The notes under the pieces were generated by a model. It worked only from the letters and a program-made list of their open reading frames with translations. It was not told the origin of the DNA and made no database searches. This document shows positions 46,352 through 62,102 of a DNA stretch of 64,000 nucleotides, piece by piece (the stretch's first letter is position 1; each line of letters begins with the position of its first letter). The translations under genes were made by a program, and so were the position numbers. The stretch comes from Diphasiastrum complanatum (Eukaryota > Streptophyta > Lycopodiopsida > Lycopodiales > Lycopodiaceae). The stretch spans positions 3,938,620 to 4,002,619 of the forward strand of contig CM055097.1 in the NCBI GenBank assembly GCA_029204225.1, read 5' to 3'.

Positions 46352-46650
46352 CTATTCGACTAAGGATATGTTCTTTCTCTCAGCAAGACCATTTGACTGA
46401 GGCAAATAGGAGGTAATGTATTGTTGCTCAATGTCGTTGTTAAGACAGTACTCTTTGAATTCGGTGGAGATGTATTCTCCCCCATTATCTGACCTCAGTG
46501 CTTTGATTTGTTTGCCAGTTTGATTCTCAGCATGCTCTTTGAATTGCATGAACTTGATGAAAGCCTCTGATTTCTATTTAATGAAATAAATCGCTGTTCT
46601 TCTGGAGAATTTGTCAATAAAAGTAATGAAATACTTTGCATCTAGCAATG
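46352..46650 (-). pseudogene. Element C integrase core fragment
   Basis: 46549-46352 contains KALRSDNGGEYIS (second catalytic D) and LPQSNGLAERKN (catalytic E). Upstream, 46660-46560 gives SLLDAKYFITFIDKFS-like sequence in shifted frames. Confidence 0.85.
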
Positions 46651-47216
46651 ATGGAGTTTGCATAGGTCCACATATATATGTATGAACAACATCTAATAGA
46701 CCTTTTGCTGCATGCCTATGAATTGATTCAAAAAAAAGATCCTAGTCTACTTTCCAAAGATGTAGCTATGACAGACATGGAGATCGACCTTACCAGAAGG
46801 ATAGTTGAGATCAAGAACCATGGATTAGTTAAAATAGCAATGATCGACTTATACAGTGCTTTCTTATTTCGACGGCACCACATGTGCTTAGTTCTAGAGT
46901 TATCGGGCCATCTTTCTTTTACGAGCCCTTTGAGTGCTTTTAAGAAACTTATCTTTGTACTTACTTATCAGTTGAATATACAGTTTGTTGAGAGCAATTC
47001 AATTGTCTTTCTTGTTGCACTTGACATTGTGTTGTGGTGATTGATCCGGTCAGGTGTTTAAACTGTGTTTTCTTAATTGGATTGTCTGGACATGTTCAAA
47101 ATTGATGCATAGTTCAAGTGTCCTACGTGATGATGCCATAGTAATGCTTTATTAACAAGAATAGAGGTTTTCAAGGCTTGACTAGAATCAGAATAACAAT
47201 GTGCCAACCTATATAA

Positions 47217-47480
47217 TTAACATTGCCTCTTGCTGAGTGCAAGGATCTTATTAATCCTATCAATAATTTTGCATTGATCAGATTCGAACTCCACCTTATG
47301 ACCTAAATCTATAATTCTACTTACTGATAACAGATTTGCAGAGAGTTCAGGAACATATAAAACCTTCGATAATAGTTTAAATTGATTATGTTGGAATTGC
47401 AATCTTACAGTACCTTCACCTTCAATAGTGTGAGTACTATTGTCCCCAAGATGAACAACTTTCTTTGTGTTGTAAGACGT
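47217..47480 (-). pseudogene. Element C protease end / pre-integrase start
   Basis: It has VVHLGDNSTHTIEGEG, then KLLSKVLYVPELSANLLSVS, and SRIIDLGHKVEFESDQCKI. The active-site DSG lies outside the retained part. Confidence 0.8.
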
Positions 47481-47689
47481 GTAGGAGTTGAAAATCTCAC
47501 GTTGATAGATCTCATGAGATGTATGAACAGCTGATTTATACTAAGTAATTAGGTCTTCAAATGTGATTGCCAGTTGGCTGGAGTCCGTTGGCATTCATCC
47601 AATTCCTTCTTAGAACTTGATTGCTGATAAGCGGTGAAAATTGGTCATAAACAATCTGTCTGCATAAATGAACTAAAATTATCACTCTG

Positions 47690-48090
47690 CAAAAATGAAC
47701 GTTATCTGCAACAGGCGACAGTGTCGAAGACAGTGTCAGCTTTTTTCGAAAAATGTGAGTGTCCTAAAATCTCATTTCTTTCATATTTGAGGTAGCCTCA
47801 CACTTTGCCAGAGTCATTTTCTTAGCATTTGAGGCACTTTGAAAAATGCAACTCTGCATTTTTACTCGTAATTCCTGATAGGCGAAAAATGCGACACTGC
47901 ATTTTTACACGAGATTCTTGACATGCGATAGTGTCGCAAAAATGCGAAAAATGTGACATTGTAATTTTACTCATAATTTCTGACAAGCGACACTATCAGG
48001 GCTATAGAGAAAGAAAATACGACATTGTTGTCAAACTCCGTGTATTTCTACAGATTGTGTAAAAGCACTTGTAATTCTGCAGACTACTGT
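47690..48090. repeat. GCGACA/TGTCGC-rich region related to 29990-30385
   Basis: Repeated GCGACACTGCATTTTTAC and GCGACAGTGTCG motifs (the latter a palindrome) are followed by TGTATTTCTACAGA and ATTCTGCAGACT, as in the array at 30.3 kb. It borders the 5' side of element C. Confidence 0.5.
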
Positions 48091-48128
48091 ATAAAAACAC
48101 GAAAAAATCTACGATTAAAACTGATTAG

Positions 48129-49290
48129 TTGATTAGTAAGAAGAAGAATAATCCAACAGTAATATCGTCAGGCTTGTCCCCGATTTTAGCTGAAGACCAT
48201 AACAACTTACCACTCTACTATGTGGAGAGTGAGATGGGACATTTGTTACTTGTGTATGGTTATCAGCTCCGAGGGGATGGTATTCTGTGCATGATGGTAC
48301 GATGTTTCGGATGTGGTGGAAGACATCACCGATCAGAATGCCCACATCGAGGTGATCCAACAATCTTTTTACCTTGGTGTTCACAATGCGGCGTCAACCA
48401 TCCATGTCTAGATTGTCCATTGAGGCAATTACCAAAAGCTAAAATGGCATTATCTTACAGGGACTAGCATGTACCATGTTATCAGACAAATCCACTCAAG
48501 ATGCACTACAAATAGAAAATTTTAGTGCCACCTGGTTTTGAGGCTAGTGGATTACACGACAATCCTCCGAAATCCAAAAAGTGCACAACGTCATCTCAAA
48601 CTCAAATGACTACAACATCACAAGAGATGGAATTGGTAGAATCCATCAAGCAAATTGTAACAACAAAAATTATGAGAATTTTACCCAACCTTCTACAACG
48701 GACGGTGGATGCTACATTACAACAGGTACCTGTGGCAACTCAAACTCTTGGCAGAAAACTAGCACAAGGTTTGCAAACAAGCATGGTCACGCAGTCTTCA
48801 AGACTGCAAGACAATGAGAAGGAAAAGGCTAAGGTCGACAATTGCCAACCAAATTCAAAATCATCGATGGGCAATGTCCAACCAAAGTCTAATTGTTCCA
48901 CAAAGCAACAGACCAAAGTTCCAAATCAGGGTATAATAGTGCTTAAAAGACGAAATCCAGGGAATCCAAGCCCACAAAGGCCAACTGCACAACAAGAACC
49001 AACGCCTACAATGTTTGTGCCTTGTCCTCAATTGGTAAGATTGACTGCTGAAGAAAGTCTTATGGTTAAAGCATACCACGAATACCTAGATAGACTAAGC
49101 AGTCAAGAGAGCATGTCCTATCCACACTACTGATTGAGAGAGACCACGACTGGGGGAAGTAGCGCCACTCTATCAGGATCAATATCAACCAACCTTATCA
49201 TGGGATCCTCTGATAAATGGTGTCAACTACCCATTTGTCGATGAACAAGGTTATCAAAAATGGCCATCAGACTCATATGATTATTATTGA
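48129..49290 (+). pseudogene. Decayed reading frame with two C-x2-C-x3-H-x4-C knuckles
   Basis: 48129-48467 encodes RCFGCGGRHHRSECP and, 17 residues on, WCSQCGVNHPCLDCP: two short zinc knuckles in tandem. After two stops the same frame reopens at 48525-49133 (PPGFEASG, a Gln/Thr/Ser-rich linker, LTAEESLMVKAYHEYLDRL). A shifted frame from about 49165 gives PLYQDQYQPTLSWDP and ends PSDSYDYY with a stop at about 49290. I do not recognise the family. It resembles a gag or nucleic-acid-binding protein and is related in knuckle spacing to 39422-40030. Confidence 0.5.
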
Positions 49291-53280
<3,990 letters not shown>

Positions 53281-54507
53281 GTAAGTAATCATTTGCTCCA
53301 ATACTAATTAGACTAGAAAATTGCTCTGATTTAAACTAGTGGAGATCAAGGTCTTAGGATTTTCAACGATTACACAAGTTAAACCATGTTAGTAAGTCCA
53401 CATGTATCTCTTTACATAAAGAGCGCCATCTAAAAAGTTAGTCATAATGCAAAGAAAAATGAGGAACATCTTGTAGACAAGAACCCTTGGATGAAATTGC
53501 ATGGTATCAAGCAAATAAAGTCTCTTGGAAAACTTGTTGATTCATAGAAAGTAAAAACATTCAAGCTGTTGTTGTCATATTTTCTTTGAATGCTTATGTT
53601 GGCAAAGTTGATACTACTTTCTTGCTAAATCTAAAGAGACAATGTTCATAGCTAATCCATCTTTTTGTTTGAAGATGTGTAGCCAAACATATTCCTACTA
53701 CTTCCAACACCCTTTCATTGTTGTATGCCATACATCTCACTGCTTAATGGTGAAGCAAATGACATCCTTCTAAAGCTAGGAAGTTTTATGACTTTTTATG
53801 CATATTTGCTCCTTCCTTCAAAAAAAAAAAATTACATAGTATATAAGAGAATGACTTTGGCATTGTTTCTTTGTTCTCTAAACCTTTCAAAGTGGTCCAT
53901 TTCATCATCATAGCTCCAAGAAGGTTCATTGATTATTTTTATGATTGCTCAACTTTCATGTTTGCTTGTTGGCCTCTTTTGAAGTCATTTCTTGGCTTAT
54001 TTACATAAATTTTGTTGCTTACAAGCATTTCATCCCTTGAACTTTTTTTCAAAGCTTATCTAGTAGTTTGCGTGTAGTTGTTTCTTCGAAGTAGTTCCCT
54101 TGATCAGAGCTCCAAGAATGTTTATTAACTACTTAATGATCACTCAATGTTCTACACCTAAGCAAAGTGATTCATGGCCAAAAGTATATGAGGTCTAGAA
54201 TGAGCAATGGCTAGGTATAGTGTAGCTAATTCAACATAACAATTTGGTAAAATGGTGGAAGAAAGCCATTCAATGAGGTTCAAGAATTTCTTATAATATG
54301 TTCAATCCTGAAGCAAAATATGTTTCTAATCAGCACCAATGTCAAGAATAACATGATTATCCTAAACACGTTAAACAATTGCATGTGATGAAAGGAACCA
54401 GTGCCAACAAATTTCAGATTTAGTTCCTTCTTCATCACTACCAATTGAGTGCTTGCAAGAGATATCATACTTAAAACTTGCAAGAATTTCAAGTGCAATT
54501 GTCATGG
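53281..54507. repeat. Inverted duplicated block, copy 1 (A'-B-C')
   Basis: Segment A' (53281-53565) and segment C' (54155-54507) are reverse complements of 60642-60925 and 59712-60050. The middle segment B (53566-54152) is homologous to 60050-60641 in the same orientation. No protein domain is visible. Confidence 0.85.
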
Positions 54508-54939
54508 GGTTTGCTTACTTTAGTTGATGATAGTATGCTATGGATTATAGTAAGTAAGTGTGTATGGATGGCTTTTTAACCTAAATCTTCGATTGTTAGG
54601 AGATAGACAATCTACTGTAGTTCAAAAGGTTGCTGATTTGAATGCTAGGGATGGGGGAATTCAACTCAGGAAAGTATATGGGATACTCAAGAGTGAGTTA
54701 GAACTTGCTTGTGTTTCAGTAGATCTCCTAAGATTTTAACTAGTTAATACCTTAGCATGTTCTAAGGCAACACATACTACAATATTTTGTTGATAATTCT
54801 ATATTATATTTTTATATTGTTTTCTTTAGCCTTTAAACTTGATCTCCATGATAAGGTAATGACTCATCTAGTATTTCATGTAAGTTTAAAATACATTAAA
54901 AGCACAAAGAATAATTCTTTGTGTTTTTTCCATGTTCTG

Positions 54940-54972
54940 AGGACAAAACTTGTTTAAGGGGGGAAGGATGTT
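54940..54972 (+). other. Possible Ty3/gypsy polypurine tract
   Basis: GAGGACAAAACTTGTTTAAG followed by GGGGGAAGGATGT resembles the end of plant gypsy polyproteins plus polypurine tract. TGAGGACCCGACACTCC at about 55096 resembles a gypsy LTR start. No pol domain was found upstream, so this is tentative. Confidence 0.3.
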
Positions 54973-55439
54973 CATCCATGTTCGGTTCAGAGGACTTAGA
55001 ATAATCCTTAATGTGGATATTTGGCACTTTAGTGTACAAGTTTATTAGTTATGCCTTGTCATTTTGAACTAGGCCAGAAATGTAGTTAATAACCTTGTGA
55101 GGACCCGACACTCCAATAGTGACATATGGAGCCGTGCATGATGTTTGACAATCACAGGCATGGAGAGAAGTATCAACAACATATTCATGGGATATTCAAA
55201 ATATTCTAGGGATACATGCACATGCATTGGAGTGGCTATATTTGTCTCATAGAAACTCGTCGTGGGGTGATATTGAATTTCAGATTTGGATTGCCATTCA
55301 TTCATCATGCATGGGGATCTTGGAGAATTTGGTCTTGAGCTCTACTTGGATGGGCTTACAGGCTTGATCCTTGGGTGAACACGTTACACTCATTGAGTTA
55401 GACCAATGGCTAATTAATTCAACACAACATCATCAAGAT

Positions 55440-56020
55440 ACTGAACTCCTTGCGTGAGATTGAAAGATTTAGGAATAAATGCACATTTTAGACTAAAAAT
55501 GTTTTGTGAAGAGATTGCCAAAGTGTTTCCTTTGGGACTATCATGTGTTTCATTAGTAATTAGGGTTGCTGCCATCTATGTTGATATACCTATGTTGCAT
55601 TAGTTGTTGCCTATTGTGCACTTGCTTTGATCCCAATTTTTGTGGATGATCAAAATGAACTTGCTCAAAAACTATATTGCTATCCATTTGGTGTGCTTTT
55701 TCACATTATAAATGCTTCCTCTTATAATTTTCCGATGCAATAGTTCAATAAATTTACATGAAGTCGTTGAGTCACATGGGTGCACATTTAAACACAATAT
55801 CAGCAACATCTTGAACTCTTTCCATGAGATTGATTGACTTGGAAGAGGAATGGGCATTTAAGATTACAATTGTCTTATGAGGAGATTGCCAAAGTGACGT
55901 CTTTAGGACTACTAACTCCTATTAGACAATTTTACTAATGCATCACAATAGCAATTGGGACTGTTGTTGTCTTATTTTTTTTAGCACTGGCTATGATCCC
56001 AAAATTTGTCACCACATAAA
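55440..56020. repeat. Diverged direct repeat, period about 360 bp
   Basis: Two copies share GAACTC(C/T)TT..(G/A)TGAGATTGA, AGAGATTGCCAAAGTG, GGGACTATCA / AGGACTACTA and TGATCCCAA. The function is unknown. Confidence 0.55.
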
Positions 56021-56489
56021 TCATTATGATTTGATTAGTAGCCAGGGGCCTAATTCTTTTTATTTGACTTCAACATAACTTCCAATATATCCTCTTAACT
56101 ACTCTCTTCTAGTTGTTGATTTCACTCTTGAGAATTTTAAATCACTTCATCTAGATGTTTTTCAAAATGATTGGTTATCTTCTTATAGCAACTTGCTTGT
56201 GATTGGCCCTTTGGTCTTGGGTTGTGAGTGACAACTCATGCTGCCACACAAGGTGGCTTTGCTTCAAGAACTACCTCTTTGTAGCAAAGAGGCATTGCTA
56301 CCTCGTTTACCACGCAGGTGATAACTTAAACATAGTCTCGAAAGGGGATAAAGCCATTTTTCAAAACATGCACCAATACATGCCATCTAGCAAAGCACAA
56401 AACAAAGAGTGTATGCTCATTGAGTGTTGCCTTCTAGTGTGTGAACTAGGCCTAACTTAAAGCTTAGTGTGGTTTTAGACTAGCAACAC

Positions 56490-56765
56490 ATGTAGCTACG
56501 TGACTGCTTTTTCTACCCCTCACTTTTATGACCTAACAAGTGAGATAACAAGCAAATTGCCACTCGTCTTTTAGGCATGGTAAGTGTAAATGGACTACTA
56601 CAACATCATTGGATTGTTTGAATGAAATTATTTGATTTCTTTTTTCTACCTCCCATTTTTATACCTTAGCAACTGAGATATCTACAAGCAAATTACCACC
56701 CCTCTTTTAGATTGGTTTGGTAAGTGTAGATGGGCAATTTCATTCGATTGGCCCTTTAAATTCTT
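56490..56765. repeat. Diverged tandem repeat, period about 140 bp
   Basis: Two copies share TTTTTCTACC(C/T)C.CA.TTTTAT, ACAAGCAAATT(G/A)CCAC and GGTAAGTGTA(A/G)ATGG. Confidence 0.55.
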
Positions 56766-56829
56766 GCAACTTGATTGGTCCATCTTTTTGTTGTTGTCGC
56801 TGACAACTCAACATGTGAAGCATTGTCCC

Positions 56830-57117
56830 TAAATAAAAAACAATAATGTTGTGGTATACCACAAAGGCCTTGTCACATTTTCTTGAATAAAGAATGTCAT
56901 TATCTATGAGTTGGTGCAAGGTAATTAGTTATCATCAGATCTGAGTTGTCTTGGAGCTGTGGCATAGTGGTTAGGTTTTAGTTTTCTTATCTCAAGGATT
57001 GAATTTCTGAGTGTGTGGATGGGTAGGGATACATAACGAATAAAAACATGTCCAAAATGATTTTGTCAATGCAAATATTTATGATGATATGTATTGGTGA
57101 CGGTGTTGGTGCATCAT
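56830..57117 (+). repeat. SINE-like dispersed repeat, copy 2, with A- and B-boxes
   Basis: TGGCATAGTGG (56960-56970) fits the polymerase III A-box and AAGGATTGAATTTC (56994-57007) a CpG-decayed B-box, with tRNA-like spacing. It is homologous to 28580-28885 along its length, starting with GTGGTATACCACAA and ending near a GTATTGGTGACGG / GTTGGTG motif. Confidence 0.6.
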
Positions 57118-57300
57118 GGAAGATGAGAGCGTGAGCATACACGCAAGAAAAAGAGAGAGGAACATAAAATTTTGGCTATTGACGACATGCAGCAGGTGCA
57201 TCTAAAGGAACTAGTTCATGTCATAAAGTCCCCAACAATGTGGCAAAGCTTTTTGTGACCACACACACTTATGGGGGCATTGACTTAGATGTTAAATTCT

Positions 57301-57455
57301 GTTACTTTCTATCAAGGCCCTTTTGGTCAAGGGAGTATTCAATGTTAAACTAACTCAAACACACATAATGGCCTTTCCAAGACAAGGCCAACAACCACTC
57401 TCACTTTTGTGCCCGAATGCAAACCACCCCCAAAAGGGCCTTGATAGAAAGTAAC
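57301..57455. repeat. Perfect 26-bp inverted repeat (foldback element)
   Basis: 57301-57326 (GTTACTTTCTATCAAGG...) and 57430-57455 are perfect reverse complements, with a 103-bp spacer. A perfect match over 26 bp in such decayed DNA suggests a recent MITE or foldback insertion. I see no target duplication. Confidence 0.8.
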
Positions 57456-57949
57456 CACTTCTCATGTAACATTGTAACACCCACATGATCAAAGTGAGTC
57501 CCTTTTTTTTTGCTTTGTTATAAAGAAATGCATGAATGGATTGTGGAAAGCCCATGAGTCCATGACTCTATGAGTGTGAATTTTGAAACTAGCCTTAAAT
57601 AGCTATCCAAGGACATTGATGGGAACTCCCCAAAAGAGAAGTACTCTAAGGATAAAACAAAAAACTTAGTCTTAATTTGCTCCTAATGTATGATTACATA
57701 ATCATAGCTTCTCCTCGAAAGTCGTTCACCTTTGAACCCAAAATAAAAGGCCAGGCTAGGCCAGGCCTACGAGGCCCCCGGGCAGGCTACATATATATAT
57801 ATATATAAACAATAATCATTATACTCCATAACTACGATTAGCATACAAAACTTAGTATAACGGTAATGGAAACTCACTTTCAATTATTTACTGTTAAACC
57901 CAGTGTCAGTGCTCGAATAAAGACTTGTCGGACGATTGTTACTTCTCCT

Positions 57950-59640
57950 GTGTAAGGACGATGGCGGCACTTTACCTGTACGTATTTGACTGATCCCGGT
58001 AAATGGAGATACGGTTTTGACGCATACGTATATTGCCACACCAAGAAAGACGACTGCTCGTATTTTCCTGTTGGAGTCTATCTATCGAAAGGGGAGGAGG
58101 AGGAGCAGGAGGAGGAGGAGGAGAAGGAAAAGAAGGAAATTCTTGTGAACTAGCAAACCTACCAATCTGCCGCGGTTTGCTGCTGTTTCTTGAACTGCTG
58201 GACTTCTGGAGCAAGCGCCTCATGATTCTTATCTTTGGACGCCGTTACGATCCATAATAATATTCGTAATGATGAGGTTTCAGGGGTTTGTCTGAAGAAA
58301 CGACGGTCTCGCCTTTCTTGTTTTTTATGTTTCGGTTTTGTTTGGTGTGAATGTCTTTTCTGTAGATCTCGGCTTTGGTTTTCTTGCTTTGAATGTTCGT
58401 TTGGATGTTGTTTTTGTGTTTGTTGTGAGTGTCCATTCCATAGATCTCGTCCTTACTTTTTTTTCTTTGAATCTTTTTCGTGTGTTTCATCTAGTAAAGA
58501 TCCTTCCTAGCCTTTAGCAAATCTTTTCTGTTGATGTGTTGAGTGAAGATCTCGTAGCGTCTTGATTGTCAAATTTCATTTAGGAACTTCTCGCTGCCTT
58601 AAAAACGCGACTTCTTGAGAGCAGGCAGGGGATTTGTCTGCCAAATGCCGCGATCAGGAGTGTTTAAGGGGTTTTTTTAGTTAAGGACAATGGATACGAA
58701 GCGTGTGACTAGCCCTTTCGTGGAACTTGTGTTTGACAGCTAATTGAGCAACTATCTTCGGGTATGGATCAATTGTCGATCGTGTTTCAAGCTCTTATAC
58801 TCTCAAGATCGAAGTAAGGAAGCCAATCTTGGAACGATAACGTGCACTCTTGATCATTTTCAAGCAGTGCAGCAGATTTTGATAAGCTCTAAATCGAAGT
58901 TTAGTGTCAAGCTGAATGAGGTTCAGCCGCGAGTTTCCAAGGCATTCTGTATTTTGTGACTCCAACTCGCAGTAAGCTGCTGCTAACATCACAAGTGACC
59001 ACTCCCGCTCTACTGACCGCAAGATGCACGCATTCTTGATATTTTGCAAGATTTATTTCACTGAGACGAGTGCACCCTGACTTTTACGATCGCGAAGGAT
59101 TTGCACTTTGCGTGAGTATTAAGAGCTCTTTTTTGGTCAAGATAAGAACAGAAAAAGCAGAAGTTAGTCCAAGGTCTTTCGTGAAAGAAATTTAGGACAC
59201 TTCTTGCTCCTGATCAAACGCTTCAAGAGGTAAGTTCCTTAGGCAGAACTGCAAGACACGAGCTGCTTTTTTTTAATGAGTCATGTCTCTGCAAGAATTT
59301 GTCCATTTTACCACTTCTATCCGTACTTAATTCAACGAGTTTTGGCGGATATTTTTCTTGTCAAGATTTATGCAGTTGAAAGGGCGTTGCATGTATGTGT
59401 AGGTTGGCGTGCAAATCTTTCGACGTCTTTACCCAAAAGGACAGAAGTGAACGAGTTGTACAAACCGATCTACAAGCACATGAAAATGCCAAACTAATAC
59501 TGCTGGTTTGCAGAGCTCAACTCGTGGGTAGAGTATATGAGAACTTTTTGCTGTACTTTAAGTGTTCTTACACGTTGATGATCTCCTCTTCTTTCTATTC
59601 TACGTAGTGAATGAAAGTACTGAGCACAATTTTTTTTTCT
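57950..59640. other. CpG-richer unassigned segment, possible 5' exon of a gene
   Basis: Compared with its surroundings this stretch has more CG dinucleotides and a purine-rich GGAGGA tract (58088-58128), as in plant 5' UTRs. Short frames on both strands (58223-57972 on -, 58744-58959 on +) look somewhat protein-like, but no domain is recognised. It lies between the two inverted repeat blocks. Confidence 0.3.
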
Positions 59641-59711
59641 TTCCCAGGTTATGCTGAAAAATTCAAAGCATGGCTGTCTTAAATTCGCTTTGAAGGACCC
59701 ATAAGGTATCA

Positions 59712-60925
59712 AAATCCCCATGACAATTGCACTTGATATTCTTGCAAGTTTTAAGTATGATATCTCTTGCAAGCACTCAGCTGGTAGTGATGAAGAAGGA
59801 ACTAAATTTCTGCTGTTGGCACTGGTTCTTTTCATCACATGCGATTGTTTAATTTGTTTAGGATAATCATGTGATTTTTGACATTGGTGTTGCTTCAGGA
59901 TTGCACATATTATAAGAAATTCTTGACCCTCATTGAATGGTTTTCTTCCACCATTTTACCACATTGTTATGCTGAATTAGCTACAATATATCTAGCCATT
60001 GCTCATTCTGGACCTCATATACTTTTGGGCATGAATCACTTTGCTTAGGCGCTTGTTGCTGTCATATGTTCTCCGAATGCTTATGTTGGCAAAGTTGATA
60101 GTACTTTCTTGCTGGATCCAAAGAGACAATGTTCATAGCTAATCCATCTTTTGGTTTGAAGATGTGAAGCCAAACATATTCTTGCTACCCTCTAACACCC
60201 TTTCATTGTTGTATGCCATACATCTCGCTGCTTAATGGTGAAGCAAATGACATCCTACTAGAGCTATGAAGTTTTATGACTTTTTTATGCATATTTGCTC
60301 CTTCTTCAAAAAATAGAATTTCCTAAGTAGGTACATAAGAGAATAACTTTGGCATTGTTCCTTTGTTCTGTAAACCTTTCAAAGTGGTTCAGTTCATCAT
60401 CATAGCTCCAAGAAGGTTCATTGATTCTTTTTATGATTACTCAACTTTCTTGTTTTCTTGTTTTCTTGTTGGTCTCTTTTGAAGTCATTTCTTGGGTTAT
60501 TCACATAAATTTAGTTGCTTAAAAGCATTTCACCCCTTGAACTTTTTCAATGCTTATCTAGTAGTTGTGAGTAGTTGTTTCTTTGAAGTAGTTCAAAGTT
60601 CCAAGAATGTCAATTAACTACTTAATGATCACTCAATGTTCTTGTTTGCTTGAGTGTTTTTACTCTCATTCTAGAGACTTTATTTGCATCACACCTTCCA
60701 ATTTCATCCAATTGTCTACAATATGTTCCTCCTTTTTTTCTTGCATTATGACTATTTTTTTAGATGGCGCTCTTTATGTAAAGAGATACATGTGGACTTA
60801 CTAACATGGTTTAACTTGTGTGATTAATTTATATCATGAGATCTTGATCTCCACTAGTTTAAATCAAAGTATCTTTCTAGTCTGATTAGTTTGGAGCAAA
60901 TGATTGCTCATGTGTGAATGCTTCT
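59712..60925. repeat. Inverted duplicated block, copy 2 (C-B-A)
   Basis: Segments C (59712-60050) and A (60642-60925) are reverse complements of copy 1, while B (60050-60641) lies in the same direction as in copy 1. The copies are 5.2 kb apart. Confidence 0.85.
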
Positions 60926-61392
60926 CTTCTTTAAAGGCAATTCAACTTGCATAGTGAATCGTTTTTTGTTCCTTAATGTTATTGTAACCCATTCGTTTCA
61001 AGGGATACAAACAGACATTGTGACATTCTTGATTGGGTGGTGAGCTACTCTTCGCTTCTACAACTTATTCTTCCTTGTTCTAAATAGTTAAGCTTCACTA
61101 TGGAGAATCAATCAAGCAAGGGCCAACTTCAAAAAGTTGCATCGATCTCTAGTAGCATTTGTAGCAATTAAGATGTGACAAATCTATAGCCAAACATCAC
61201 AAATCTCCCTAAGTATAAAATCATGAGTAGCATATGACATAAAGTTAAGAGCAATGGTGAAGCCCTAAGGATAACACAAGATTTGAATTATCCAAGCTAT
61301 TTTAAAGTGAAACATGTGTGAGAATACTAATGTGCACTATGTGGAAGAGTAGATCGATTGCGTCAATGGGAAGCTTTCACTTAGTTTGAATC
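60926..61392. other. Unassigned
   Basis: Nothing recognised between the repeat block and the LTR. Confidence 0.3.
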
Positions 61393-61968
61393 TGTAGAAC
61401 GCCCCGACAGACAAGTCTCAGTTCTACTAACAAAGTGTACAGTTTAATCGACAAAGGTTGAGAAATCGAATTCGAAAGAATCGACATTTATTCGATCTTT
61501 ATTCATTCGACATTTACTTATTCGACCTTTATTCTTATTCGAAAGATAAACTGTCGAACCTGGAAACAAAACGTCATTGTATATCAACCTTTTTTAACGG
61601 TTAGATCGACTGTTTACAGAACGAAGGCGGCCAAGAGACCTATCCTATGACAATATAAATACATGTACACTTACTCATTGTAAGAAGACAGAAGAAGATA
61701 GAAGAATTAGAATCAATAGATTATTTTCTACTTCATTGGTGTTTCATACTTATTTCTGGTAGAATTCAAGATCAAACATCATAGCTGTTCTGATTATCTG
61801 AAATTATCTATCACACTCATACATATGTTTCCGCATGCTTTATTCAATCATAATAGAACTTGCTCTATTAGTATATAGGCCAGATTCAGACACGATTGAA
61901 GACGCTGATATTCGTTTGATTTATTCAATCGCGTTCTCTGAAGGAAAATTCCCAGTGTTTTTCCTACA
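61393..61968 (+). repeat. 5' LTR of copia element E
   Basis: 576 bp, starting TGTAGAACG and ending TTCCTACA, with the TGTAG/CTACA inverted ends of an LTR. The primer-binding site follows at 61970. A TATA box (TATAAAT, 61654-61660) sits in the middle. Upstream of it is a cluster of ATTCGAC-type repeats (about 61480-61545) that could be U3 enhancer elements. The 3' LTR lies outside the window. Confidence 0.85.
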
Positions 61969-61969
61969 G

Positions 61970-61981
61970 TGGTATCAGAGC
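61970..61981 (+). other. Primer-binding site of copia element E
   Basis: TGGTATCAGAGC, the initiator tRNA-Met type, one base after the LTR end. Confidence 0.92.
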
Positions 61982-62102
61982 CACCCTTCAACAGCCGTAT
62001 CTGAGCAACCATCCAGGTTACTCGACAAGAGTGTGTTCGAGTGTTAAAGCTCAATAACATCGTTGTGGTGTCAAAGAGCTTATTTATAGAAATTCAGAAG
62101 AT

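Larger units (their letters stand above)
45175..47640 (-). mobile_element. Ty1/copia element C, truncated
   Basis: It begins inside protease on the right (VVHLGDNSTHTIEGEGTV at about 47470-47410). It runs through pre-integrase and integrase into the first half of RT, and stops before the YVDD box near 45175. Several frameshifts and stops break it. Its sequence is clearly different from elements A and B (for example VQTTYLNGVIEEDIYM), so it is another copia lineage. Gag and both LTRs are not recognisable. Confidence 0.85.

Noticed and set aside
58245-58510. Frames on both strands around 58.3 kb as a gene
   Set aside because: No domain and repetitive composition; kept only as a possible 5' exon region.
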